Shown one piece after another: positions 36,564 through 44,936 of a stretch of DNA of 64,000 bases; the stretch's first letter is position 1, and each line of letters opens with the position of its first letter. The notes under the pieces were generated by a model. The model saw only the letters and a list, made by a program, of their open reading frames with translations, was not told where the DNA came from and searched no databases. This DNA is from Chitinophaga sp. MM2321 (GTDB lineage Bacteria > Bacteroidota > Bacteroidia > Chitinophagales > Chitinophagaceae): NCBI RefSeq assembly GCF_964033635.1, contig NZ_OZ035533.1, positions 3,162,001 to 3,226,000 on the forward strand, written 5' to 3'. A program made the position numbers and the translations under genes.

Positions 36564-36591
36564 TCCTGCCCGGGAAAATTCCCGGGCAGGA
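36564..36591 (-). terminator. perfect hairpin ending the PLC operon
   Basis: A 13-bp stem (CCTGCCCGGGAA core) with a 2-base centre, 12 bases after the PLC stop. The very stable GC-rich stem lacks a T-run on either strand, so it may act as a terminator, an RNA 3'-end stabiliser or a protein site. Confidence 0.6.
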
Positions 36592-36602
36592 AAATTATAC
36601 GG

Positions 36603-39167
36603 CTATACCACTCGTCCCATAGCCGGGTCTGTAAAGCTGTCGCGACCTGTTTCCACATGCCCTCCAAATCGCCGCTCAAAATGGGTGAAGCCATCTATCA
36701 GAATACTGAAATCGTACCATCCGTGATTTTTGCCAAGATCCAGTACAATACTGGACGATTGGTTCCCGGAAAGCACTTTCCGGATAGTTTTATGCTGATA
36801 TGCGTTATCTTTTATTTCCACTGTATAATTGCCCGTATGATGGCTGCTGAGTGTTAATGTCAGGTTACCTGTCAGCTTTTTTCCCAGGCTCCTGGCCCGT
36901 TCGTACTCGCAGGCAATGGTAACTACCGGATCTGCTGTATTGCCTTTCACTTCACGGAAGAAGCCATTGGGGCCATATGTGCGCAGGTGATAAATACCGT
37001 TTTCAAAGGAGGCTACCGGCCACGCATCGCTGATATTATCGCCTGCCCGCACTGCGTAGGAGCGGCTTCCGGCAGCTTCAAAAGCTTCTTCGCCGCTTCC
37101 GGATTTTTGCAGGTATTTGCCAGGGAAATGTACATTAAAGGGCGCCCCTGCGGCCTGCGCTCCGAAAATTTCATTGCCTGCCCGGAACACCAGTGCAATA
37201 CTTTTTTTATCTGCACTGAGTTTGCTGTCGACATACAACTGATAGGGTGACGGACAAGCAGGCCGGATACCGGATTCCTGCCGGGGCATAGCCTTTGAAG
37301 AAGCCGGAGCATGATTGATCTCTGCTATTTCCTCCCGGGTCAGAGATTTAAAATCATCCGGATCTTTCTTGAATTTTGCGCTATTGATTTTTTCAATAAA
37401 AGGATCTTTTTTCAGAAAGGGAAGTGTGTCAATCTTCGCCCCGTTATACGGCTTGAACACAGCCGTCAGATCACCGGTTATTGTCCGGCGCCATGTGCTG
37501 ATATTTTCTTCACGTATATCTTTGCCAAATTTTTTGTTCAGGAATTTTTCCAGGAACTGTAAGGTGGAGGTATGATCATATACTTCGGAACATACATTGC
37601 CCCCTCTCGTCCATGGTGAGGCCACAATGAGCGGCACACGGAAGCCTAATCCTATGGGACCACCGCGGGCTTCCCTTTTTGGTATTTCTTCCGCCAGTTC
37701 CTGTTCCAGTGTAATGTATTCCACGGTAGTATCTATCCCATCCGAACATTTTCCGGAGTCCGCGTTAAGGGGATCAGGCGCTACAAACGGTGGCACATGA
37801 TCGAAATAACCATCATTCTCATCGTAGGTGAGGATAACGATTGTTTTTTTCCATACTTCCGGATTTTTGGTAAGAATATCCAATACTTCCGATACATACA
37901 ACTGGCCATACCAGGGCGCACTGGGATGATCCGAAAAATTCTGTGCCCCTGCCAACCATGATACCGTAGGTAGTTTGCCGTTATCTACATCCTCCCGGAA
38001 CTGATGCAACACGTCTCCTTTAGGAACAAAAGTCTGCCGTTTAGTATCGCCATCTGTATAATCAAGCGTAGTGATCTCATGAAAATGCGGGTCGCCGGCG
38101 TTTGTTGTAAATGCATTATTGTACAGGTCTTTTTCTGCCTGTGATAATTTTTCAAAATTCTCCGGTGTAAATGTAACCAGGTCTTTTTGCGCGGTGGCCA
38201 GTACTTCCTGTTTTTTTGCGATGGCCGTCTTCGTCTTTTGATAAGCATCGCTTCCCTGCGACAGAGAAGCAAGCTTTGCTTCCAGCTCTTTGATCTCACC
38301 GGGAAGTGTTGCTGTTTGTTTTTGCAATGCCTGGATATAACGGGGAGAAAACTTTACTGCGTAGCTGGCAAACCATTCCAAAGGATTACAGCCGAAGTTG
38401 GCCAGCCAGGCTCTTTCTTCACCAGTAAATCCGCCGCCTGTGTCGATATCGTTTTGATAAAATTTCCAGGAGATGTTATTTTTTGCAAGACGTTCGGGAA
38501 ATGTATCGTATGTCAGATTGGCTATCCGCCAGTTCCCCAGGTTCCGGATAAAAGTTCTTCCCCCCTGATCCGGCTTTTCCCTGATGGTACCGGTCCAGAA
38601 AAATAACCGGTTGGGATTAGTGCTGGTCATAGCAGAGCAGAAGTTTTGGTCGCATATGGTAAATGCATCTGCCAGCGCATAATTGAAAGGAATATCTTCG
38701 CGGGTATAATGTCCGAGGGTCATCGGAATATTCGCATATTTTTTATCATAAGGCTGTTTGGCTATCAGCCACTGGTCGTATTTACCCAGATTAAAAGCAT
38801 CTACCTGGCTTGACCGGGAATGAGGCGTAGATCCCATCCAGGTAGCTTTGGTATCCTTCATATCAAATCTGAAGGGGGTATATGTTTCGCCGGCAGCATT
38901 GGTTTGCAGCCATACCAGGTTTTTATTGGGTAAGGTAATGGCCCGTGGATCGTTGAATCCACGTACGCCCTGCAACGTGCCGAAGCAGTGATCAAAAGAA
39001 CGGTTTTCCTGCATGAGGACCACTACATGCTCCGCATCCATGAAAGTGCTGCCCGGTTGTGGGTTAATGGCCAGCGCCCGTTGGATAGAAGCCGGTAATA
39101 TACCGGAGATACCCGCTGCACCCGACAGCAGCATACTCTTTTTTAGAAAATCTCTTCTTGAATCCAT
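36603..39167 (-). CDS. phosphocholine-specific phospholipase C, Tat-exported
   Basis: 854 residues. Twin-arginine signal (SRRDFLKKS, then a hydrophobic run ending QRALA). Phosphoesterase domain to ~560: VVVLMQENRSFDHCFGTL, CSAMTSTNPNRLFFWTG, ILTYDENDGYFDHVPP, and the late SPWTRGG region, all acid-phosphatase/PLC features that bind metal. Two C-terminal beta domains of the DUF756 type follow (~620-710, ~740-830). The family hydrolyses phosphatidylcholine and often sphingomyelin, releasing phosphocholine. Starts 25 bases after the PIG-L gene and is the last gene of the FecI-led SusC/D operon, which is unusual company for a phospholipase. Confidence 0.9.
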   Translation of the reverse strand: MDSRRDFLKKSMLLSGAAGISGILPASIQRALAINPQPGSTFMDAEHVVVLMQENRSFDHCFGTLQGVRGFNDPRAITLPNKNLVWLQTNAAGETYTPFRFDMKDTKATWMGSTPHSRSSQVDAFNLGKYDQWLIAKQPYDKKYANIPMTLGHYTREDIPFNYALADAFTICDQNFCSAMTSTNPNRLFFWTGTIREKPDQGGRTFIRNLGNWRIANLTYDTFPERLAKNNISWKFYQNDIDTGGGFTGEERAWLANFGCNPLEWFASYAVKFSPRYIQALQKQTATLPGEIKELEAKLASLSQGSDAYQKTKTAIAKKQEVLATAQKDLVTFTPENFEKLSQAEKDLYNNAFTTNAGDPHFHEITTLDYTDGDTKRQTFVPKGDVLHQFREDVDNGKLPTVSWLAGAQNFSDHPSAPWYGQLYVSEVLDILTKNPEVWKKTIVILTYDENDGYFDHVPPFVAPDPLNADSGKCSDGIDTTVEYITLEQELAEEIPKREARGGPIGLGFRVPLIVASPWTRGGNVCSEVYDHTSTLQFLEKFLNKKFGKDIREENISTWRRTITGDLTAVFKPYNGAKIDTLPFLKKDPFIEKINSAKFKKDPDDFKSLTREEIAEINHAPASSKAMPRQESGIRPACPSPYQLYVDSKLSADKKSIALVFRAGNEIFGAQAAGAPFNVHFPGKYLQKSGSGEEAFEAAGSRSYAVRAGDNISDAWPVASFENGIYHLRTYGPNGFFREVKGNTADPVVTIACEYERARSLGKKLTGNLTLTLSSHHTGNYTVEIKDNAYQHKTIRKVLSGNQSSSIVLDLGKNHGWYDFSILIDGFTHFERRFGGHVETGRDSFTDPAMGRVV

Positions 39168-39192
39168 AATTCTTAAGTTAATGTTTATTTCT

Positions 39193-39951
39193 TCAGGAAA
39201 TAATTAAACCACCTTGTTGCTTTCCGTTCATCCTGACAAAAGCCTCTCCTGCTTTTACACCTAATTCCTGTCCTCTGAATATTTCCATAGCAGCATGCCC
39301 GCGGCTATATATTTTATCAGGATGCTGACTGGTGTGACAGTACACTGCTTTTCTTTTTTGTTCCTGCGTGTCGCTGATATCCACATAGTCGGTAGGATGA
39401 AAAATCATTGTCTGATCGCCGGTCAGCACTTCGAAAAAATAGAGCGAGAATTTTTGCTGCATCTTCCTCCATGCCTGTATTGTCAACAGGCTGGCCGCCT
39501 GGTGATCCGGATGTGTATCCACAGGCCAATGCGCGAATACGATATCCGGCTGCTCCGCTTCGAGCAATGCCTGTATTTTATTTATCCATTCGTTATTGAC
39601 GATTGTTTCCCCATCTGTTTGTCCTGCAAACACCGGCCTGGCTTTCAGCACACGACATGCATTGATAGCTTCCTGTTTCCTCACAGCAGCAGCTTCGGCA
39701 TGTGAACTGCCGCGGATACCACCTTCTCCCTGTGTTAAATAAATGATTGTTATGTCATGACCAGCATTGGCAAGTCTTGCCAGGGTACCGCCACAACCGG
39801 TTTCAGGGTCATCCGGATGCCCGCCTACGCAAACAATTTTCCGTTGATTTATTTTCGCACCGGCTTGTGCCTGCAACAGGGATGGAAGGGATAAAAAGCC
39901 TGCACCCGCTATTGTATTTTTTATAAATGTGCGACGATTGTTTGCTGACAT
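39193..39951 (-). CDS. PIG-L-family deacetylase, Tat-exported
   Basis: 252 residues. Twin-arginine signal (NRRTFIKNT; hydrophobic stretch to QAQA). Seen: the metal/catalytic motif H45-P-D-D48 with PETGCGGT, and a second metal motif HPDHQAAS. These zinc enzymes remove N-acetyl groups, as in GlcNAc-phosphatidylinositol, GlcNAc-Ins or chitobiose derivatives. Encoded between a GH127-like enzyme (44 bases) and phospholipase C (25 bases). An N-acetylated sugar in the target glycan, perhaps linked to a lipid, is the simplest inference. Confidence 0.88.
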   Translation of the reverse strand: MSANNRRTFIKNTIAGAGFLSLPSLLQAQAGAKINQRKIVCVGGHPDDPETGCGGTLARLANAGHDITIIYLTQGEGGIRGSSHAEAAAVRKQEAINACRVLKARPVFAGQTDGETIVNNEWINKIQALLEAEQPDIVFAHWPVDTHPDHQAASLLTIQAWRKMQQKFSLYFFEVLTGDQTMIFHPTDYVDISDTQEQKRKAVYCHTSQHPDKIYSRGHAAMEIFRGQELGVKAGEAFVRMNGKQQGGLIIS

Positions 39952-39995
39952 ACTTTAGTCTGATTTTTTAAATGAATATATTCATCACGATCTTT

Positions 39996-41936
39996 TCAAT
40001 GCTTTCTTGGATCATACAATTGCGGCATCCATACCTGGAAAGTAGCAGGCACCTTCCCATTTCCTGCGGAGGCATAATCACATAACGTAATCTGCGCAGG
40101 CTTGGGTGCTTCCGTAGCATCCTTATAAAATTCCGGGAAAAAGGCTGCCTGGTATTGCAGCCAAATATTATCCGTAGATGCTGATGCCGGTGTAAGCGTA
40201 ATGTATCCTTCTTTATCCTTTGCCGGCGTGTTCGTAGTGCCAAGGTCCGGGCCCGGCAGCCGCGTATCGCGGGCCAGCACAACAGGGCCTCTCAGTATGG
40301 CCGCATATTGATGATCGGTGCCTTGTGTAATTACCCGGCCACGCATGTCGAGTTGGAGAGAAATAACATCTTTCGCCGTCCATACTTTTTTCAATGTTGC
40401 ATATTCTCCGGGTGTAACCGGGATAGTTTCGTCATTTATCTTCAGCGTCGTTTGCCTGCTCCATGCAGGAATCCTGATGCGTATCATCATTTCTTCCGGT
40501 GCATCCATGGCCATGCTGAGATTGATCTTTCCTGAAACAGGATAATCTGTTTGCTGCAACAGGGTTACTTTTTTCCCTGAAGGCGTTTTCAACACGTAAG
40601 ATCCTTCCACAAAAAAGTTGACCGACAATCCTTCTTTCATCGACATGACAGTGGTGAGTGGCAGCGTAAACTGACCGCGCGGACCACTTGCAACGCAGCA
40701 ATTCAGCTCCATGCCGCATTGCCCGCTTCCCGGCAGCCGCTCACCGTTCAATGGTGTGTATTTCGCCCAATCCGAGCCATCAGCATTCAACGCGCCCATT
40801 AAGGCATTGTAATAGGCTTCCTCGATGGCGTGCGCATATTTTACGTTGCCGGTAAGGCGTAACAATTGCTGACTGAATTTTATCCAGGTCACCGTAACAC
40901 AGGTTTCCTGGTAATGAACCACGGGAGAGGTTTGTAGTTTTTTCCCGCCGAACCACATTTCATAAGAAGCACCTGAACCGGCGATATTGATCTCGGTATC
41001 GCGGATATTGTTCCAGGTATCTTCTGCTGCTTTCAGATGTTCTTTCTTTCCGGTAACCCGGTATAATTCGATCAGCCCTTCGTAACACGACATCATCTCG
41101 TATGCTTTCTGTCCCTGATCCCAGCTATACCAGGATTCCGGTTTGGGAAAACGTTCGCTTACATTTACACCCGCTTTGCTGATCAGCATCGGACCGCCAG
41201 GTGTTTCCCATTGCGCCACGATCTTTTCTGCAAATGCGAGATATTTTTTATCCCCGGTAAGACTATACAAGCGCACAATGCCCTCCAGGATGGAGGATGC
41301 TGCCATGCCCCGGTAGTTTCCTTTATTCACGATAATACCGTCTTTCTCATTGATCTCCCGGATCAGGTGATCGGTCAATTTGCGAGCGGCCCGGAGACTA
41401 TTGGTATCACCGGTAAGATCGTGATAGTCCAGCAGGCCAAGCAGGCAATATTTCCGGCCCCATATATCCCATTGTTCCAGGCGGTTTTCCGGCTTATAAT
41501 TCCCGATGTAGCCATCTGGTGTTTGCGTAGCTATCAGGTCTTTCACGGCAGTTTGCAATACCTTTTTCAGGGCAGGCTCCGGGCGGTACTTATAAGCCAG
41601 CACGGCCGAAGTGAACCATTTCCCCCAGAATTCTGTTTGCCATAAACGTGTTTCTGTCCGATGTCTGAAAGGTGTTACCAGGGTATTTACATCCTGGGCG
41701 AGGATCCTGTTCTGATAAGACAGGTCCAGCTTTCTGCCAATAAATCCTTTCATGACAGCACTTTCCGATGGCTGCAAATAATCCCGCATGCCGCTGCCTG
41801 TATCAGAAGAAAGAAAAGAAGCGCCTCCCAGCGCCTGGCGGGATGCAAACAGTAAGCCGGCGGCAACCACGCCGCTGTTCCGGATAAAGCTTCTTCTTGA
41901 AAGTTCACTGCATTGACTTGTTCGATTAACACTCAT
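39996..41936 (-). CDS. GH127-like beta-L-arabinofuranosidase (DUF1680), Tat-exported
   Basis: 646 residues. Twin-arginine motif (SRRSFIRNS) and hydrophobic run to about residue 37. (alpha/alpha)6 barrel with HYQETCVTVTW: Glu344 and Cys346 match the Glu338/Cys340 pair of the Bifidobacterium GH127 enzyme HypBA1, and Cys413-Cys414 (LNCCVASG) match Cys417/Cys418; together they hold zinc, with one Cys as nucleophile. The CC is followed by VASGPRG where many relatives have PPN, so substrate preference may differ. Downstream beta domains include LPGSGQCGMEL. It could act on other furanosides or 3-C-carboxy-sugars (GH127/146/142-type). Same operon as PIG-L and PLC. Confidence 0.83.
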   Translation of the reverse strand: MSVNRTSQCSELSRRSFIRNSGVVAAGLLFASRQALGGASFLSSDTGSGMRDYLQPSESAVMKGFIGRKLDLSYQNRILAQDVNTLVTPFRHRTETRLWQTEFWGKWFTSAVLAYKYRPEPALKKVLQTAVKDLIATQTPDGYIGNYKPENRLEQWDIWGRKYCLLGLLDYHDLTGDTNSLRAARKLTDHLIREINEKDGIIVNKGNYRGMAASSILEGIVRLYSLTGDKKYLAFAEKIVAQWETPGGPMLISKAGVNVSERFPKPESWYSWDQGQKAYEMMSCYEGLIELYRVTGKKEHLKAAEDTWNNIRDTEINIAGSGASYEMWFGGKKLQTSPVVHYQETCVTVTWIKFSQQLLRLTGNVKYAHAIEEAYYNALMGALNADGSDWAKYTPLNGERLPGSGQCGMELNCCVASGPRGQFTLPLTTVMSMKEGLSVNFFVEGSYVLKTPSGKKVTLLQQTDYPVSGKINLSMAMDAPEEMMIRIRIPAWSRQTTLKINDETIPVTPGEYATLKKVWTAKDVISLQLDMRGRVITQGTDHQYAAILRGPVVLARDTRLPGPDLGTTNTPAKDKEGYITLTPASASTDNIWLQYQAAFFPEFYKDATEAPKPAQITLCDYASAGNGKVPATFQVWMPQLYDPRKH

Positions 41937-41960
41937 GGTACAATAAGGTAAAATATTTTT

Positions 41961-43028
41961 TTATTTTTTTATAATCGCTTTTCTTATTCCCTGTAAAAGA
42001 CTATCTCCCAGGATCTTTGAAGGCGTGAGCCACCCCCCTTCCCCATTTTCATTCCAGGCATACAATAAGGCGATGCGTTCTTTTGGTGTTTGCCCGGGAT
42101 GCTGTGCTATCCATTCCTGCAGCGCAGTGATATCATTGTAAACGGACTGCTGTGAGTAGCCGGTGAAGCGTTGCACCACTTCATCTGTTTTTCTCCAGGG
42201 GCGCGGGTCCCAGTTTAAAGTGGCCACGGGGATATAGGGTAAGGAGGTAGTACCACTGATCTTTTCCCATATGCTACGATCGCCGGCGAGCATTTGTTGA
42301 ATGGGATTTTCTGCCTGACCCGGCGTAAAGCCTACTACATGATAATTGTAACCGGTGAGTATATCAAACCCGCAGGCTTCTGCGTCACGTACTTCTGAGG
42401 GCCCTACGCAAACCGCCATCGTTCCCCCTTTCAGCCCTTCCGCTACTGCAACATGCCTGAGCGAATCCAGCGCCTTGTGCACTGCCGCCGCATCACCAAA
42501 TTCCGTTACGAGCGAAGAAACACTGAAGAAGATCAGCAAGGGTTTTTCATTCACTTTCAGATAGGTAGGGTCCTTGAAAAGTTTGATCCATTGTCCTGTA
42601 AGGGTTTTCCAGCTTTGAGGTGTGGTTAGATAAGGTTTATGATTGGCTACCATCAGGCAAAACTTTAGCCGCTGCTTGTTTGGCGCGTCCAGATATAAGC
42701 TCAGGGCATTGTTCAGGGGTATATTACTTAACCCTTCCCTGTAATACCAATCGAAGCTGAAGAATTGAATGCCTGCATCTGCAGCGGCATCAATCTGTTT
42801 TTTCATAATATCGGGTGTGCTGGTTACCCAGCCCCATATGGGTTCCCGCTCGGGGAACCCATTCTTCAGCAATGGTGTGATATGATGTGACCCTTCGGTC
42901 CAACCGTCAAAATAATAGGCGCCGAGGTTTATAGCCGGCCCCTTCATATGATTAACGGATTTACCCTGAGCGAGATCCTTTTTACAACTCAACAGTATCA
43001 AGGCCCCCAGGAGAAAATATCTGATCAT
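41961..43028 (-). CDS. GH99/WbsX-like glycan-acting lipoprotein
   Basis: 355 residues from the ATG at 43028, which gives a lipoprotein signal (LLGALILLSC, Cys15); a start at 43061 is less likely. TIM-barrel pattern of the GH99-like/WbsX group: LGAYYFDGW, PIWGWVTSTPDIMKKQIDAA, IQFFSFDWYY, EKPLLIFFSV, GYNYHV, and the ending RIALLYAWNENGEGGWL with an acidic pair. Such proteins are endo-mannosidase relatives or putative glycosyl hydrolases found in rhamnogalacturonan and other PULs. Starts 98 bases after SusD, with a hairpin in the gap. Exact substrate unknown. Confidence 0.78.
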   Translation of the reverse strand: MIRYFLLGALILLSCKKDLAQGKSVNHMKGPAINLGAYYFDGWTEGSHHITPLLKNGFPEREPIWGWVTSTPDIMKKQIDAAADAGIQFFSFDWYYREGLSNIPLNNALSLYLDAPNKQRLKFCLMVANHKPYLTTPQSWKTLTGQWIKLFKDPTYLKVNEKPLLIFFSVSSLVTEFGDAAAVHKALDSLRHVAVAEGLKGGTMAVCVGPSEVRDAEACGFDILTGYNYHVVGFTPGQAENPIQQMLAGDRSIWEKISGTTSLPYIPVATLNWDPRPWRKTDEVVQRFTGYSQQSVYNDITALQEWIAQHPGQTPKERIALLYAWNENGEGGWLTPSKILGDSLLQGIRKAIIKK

Positions 43029-43088
43029 CGTAATAGATTTAAATACATACTGAAGCAGCAAAACCGTTCAGCTATGCAGTGATAGTTT

Positions 43089-43111
43089 GCAATGCCCGGA
43101 TAGGGCATTGC
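43089..43111 (-). promoter_or_regulatory. intra-operon hairpin between susD and the GH99-like gene
   Basis: A perfect 9-bp stem, GCAATGCCC / GGGCATTGC, with a 5-base loop, 14 bases after the susD stop. No T-run on the minus strand. Likely an mRNA-stability or partial-termination element that lowers expression of the downstream enzymes relative to susCD. Confidence 0.55.
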
Positions 43112-43125
43112 TTTGATCATTCATT

Positions 43126-44910
43126 TTAAAGGCCCTGGTAGCCCGGGTTTTCAACAAGGTTTGGATCTATTCCTATCCGGCCGGGCGTTATCGGGAAATA
43201 ATAGTTGGCATCATAAAAACGTGGATCACTGGTAGACCCATCCATTTTAGGAATGACGGTTATTTTGTACTTGCCGGTATTAGCATCGTGGATATATCGC
43301 AGACCTGTACGGTTAACAGTAAGTACAGACTTTGCCACCCTCCATCTCCGGAGATCCCAGTAACGGTGACCTTCGAAGGCGAGTTCCACCTGTCTTTCAT
43401 GCCGGATCTTGTCGCGGTCTATCGCATCCAGCTTTTTTATTCCTGCTCTCAGCCTCACCTGATTTACCGCATCCAACGCATCATTCGACTTTCCAAGATT
43501 GAATGCCGCCTCTGCGTAGTTGAGCAGTACTTCTCCATAACGGAATATGATCCAGTCCTGTTGAGAAGTGGTGAAATCACCGAGGTTGTTATGTTTCTCG
43601 TCAAGATATTTCAGCACGCCAAAGCCGGTCTTCATCGTAGAAGGTCCTTTACCCAGCACGCCGTTATAGGAATCAGTAGTGATGCTTCCGTCCGGCTTTA
43701 CGATGCCGTTATGGCAATCCAGGATGATGCCTTGCCAGGCAGTATTCAAAGTATATATGCTTGCATAAAAGCGGGGATCTTTGTTGGCCCACAGCTCATC
43801 TGTTGTCCATAGTTTGCTTTGAAGCAAAGTGCGGTCCAGTGTACCCGGCGTGCCATCTGCTTTCTCGAATGCTTCGGCTGTTTCCAGGTAAGGGCCGTCG
43901 TTGTTTCCCTGTGCCCATGCATTGGGAGTAGGACATTGCATAAAGTCGTATGTCCAGCCGCCGCCGCCCTGATCGCAACTGATCTGATCATGTGGTCTTA
44001 CAAAGATCCTTTCCGGGTTATCATTTTCATCCAGGAAAACGTCTTTGAAGTTGGCTATCTTATCCGGGTTTTTATCGTACAGTTTGAATAGTCCGCTCTT
44101 GATGATCTTGTCTGCAGCATCGTAAGCAAGCTGGTAATATGCATTCGTTTTACCTGCATCAATACCCACTACGCCTTCTATCTGTACGGTTCCGAATTTT
44201 GCAATGCTGGCAGCATAGAGGGCAGCCCTGCTTTTCAATGCCCATACCGCAAACTGGGAAGGTCTTCCCACTTCCGTAGCAGGACGGGAAGGCGGCAGGT
44301 CGGCCTGGATAGCATCACATTCAGACAGGATGAAGTCATAAATCTCCTGCTCTTTTGCGCGCTTCGGATACAGGCTTTCATGAGGATCAGTGATCTGTTG
44401 AGGTACCAGGATGAGCGGAACACCGCCGTAACGTTTTACCATCGCGAAATAGGCAAATGCCCTGAGAAACCGGGCTTCCGCCACCCTGCCTTTTTTGAAC
44501 GCATCATCTACCGGTGATTCAGGCACGCGCTGTATAAATTCATTCAACACACGTATGGTGGAATAGGCAGACTCCCACCATTCCAGCATACCACCGGAAC
44601 TTCTTATGCCGCCCTGTTTGAATGCATTGGCATTACCCGCCCACGTATGATTGGAGATGCATTCATCGCTTACGCAATTTAACATCAGCATCGTAAAGTG
44701 GTTGCCCGAACTGGAAATGTGGTGATCGTTATCATTATCAAAAACGAACATCCCCATATAAGCGTTCGTAAGATATGCTTCTATCAGCGCCTGGTCATTC
44801 CATACCACTTTATCTGTAATGATGTCCAGCGGGGCTTTGTCCAATACTTCCCTGGTACAGGATGTAGCAGCCACCAGCGTGATTATAAGGATTGAGATTA
44901 TCTTTCTCAT
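43126..44910 (-). CDS. SusD/RagB-family glycan-binding lipoprotein (FecI-led operon)
   Basis: 594 residues. Lipoprotein signal (LVAATSC, Cys18). Family hallmarks: ARFLRAFAYFAMVKRYGGVPLIL, IIFRYGEVLLNYAEA, ALDAVNQVRLRAGIKKL, and ERQVELAFEGHRYWDLRRW, with YYFPITPGRIGIDPN at the end. Larger than the mannan-locus SusD (594 against 504 residues). Binds the oligosaccharide and lids the SusC channel. Encoded 26 bases after susC. Confidence 0.95.
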   Translation of the reverse strand: MRKIISILIITLVAATSCTREVLDKAPLDIITDKVVWNDQALIEAYLTNAYMGMFVFDNDNDHHISSSGNHFTMLMLNCVSDECISNHTWAGNANAFKQGGIRSSGGMLEWWESAYSTIRVLNEFIQRVPESPVDDAFKKGRVAEARFLRAFAYFAMVKRYGGVPLILVPQQITDPHESLYPKRAKEQEIYDFILSECDAIQADLPPSRPATEVGRPSQFAVWALKSRAALYAASIAKFGTVQIEGVVGIDAGKTNAYYQLAYDAADKIIKSGLFKLYDKNPDKIANFKDVFLDENDNPERIFVRPHDQISCDQGGGGWTYDFMQCPTPNAWAQGNNDGPYLETAEAFEKADGTPGTLDRTLLQSKLWTTDELWANKDPRFYASIYTLNTAWQGIILDCHNGIVKPDGSITTDSYNGVLGKGPSTMKTGFGVLKYLDEKHNNLGDFTTSQQDWIIFRYGEVLLNYAEAAFNLGKSNDALDAVNQVRLRAGIKKLDAIDRDKIRHERQVELAFEGHRYWDLRRWRVAKSVLTVNRTGLRYIHDANTGKYKITVIPKMDGSTSDPRFYDANYYFPITPGRIGIDPNLVENPGYQGL

Positions 44911-44936
44911 GAATATTCTTTTATCGTTGAAATAAT

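Larger units (their letters stand above)
36307..36602. other. intergenic region with susC promoter and a palindrome
   Basis: 296 bases between the PLC stop and the susC start, both minus strand. It contains the -7 box of susC (36345-36352) and the perfect hairpin at 36564-36591. A short plus-strand frame (36433-36726) runs into the PLC gene and is not credible. Confidence 0.6.
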
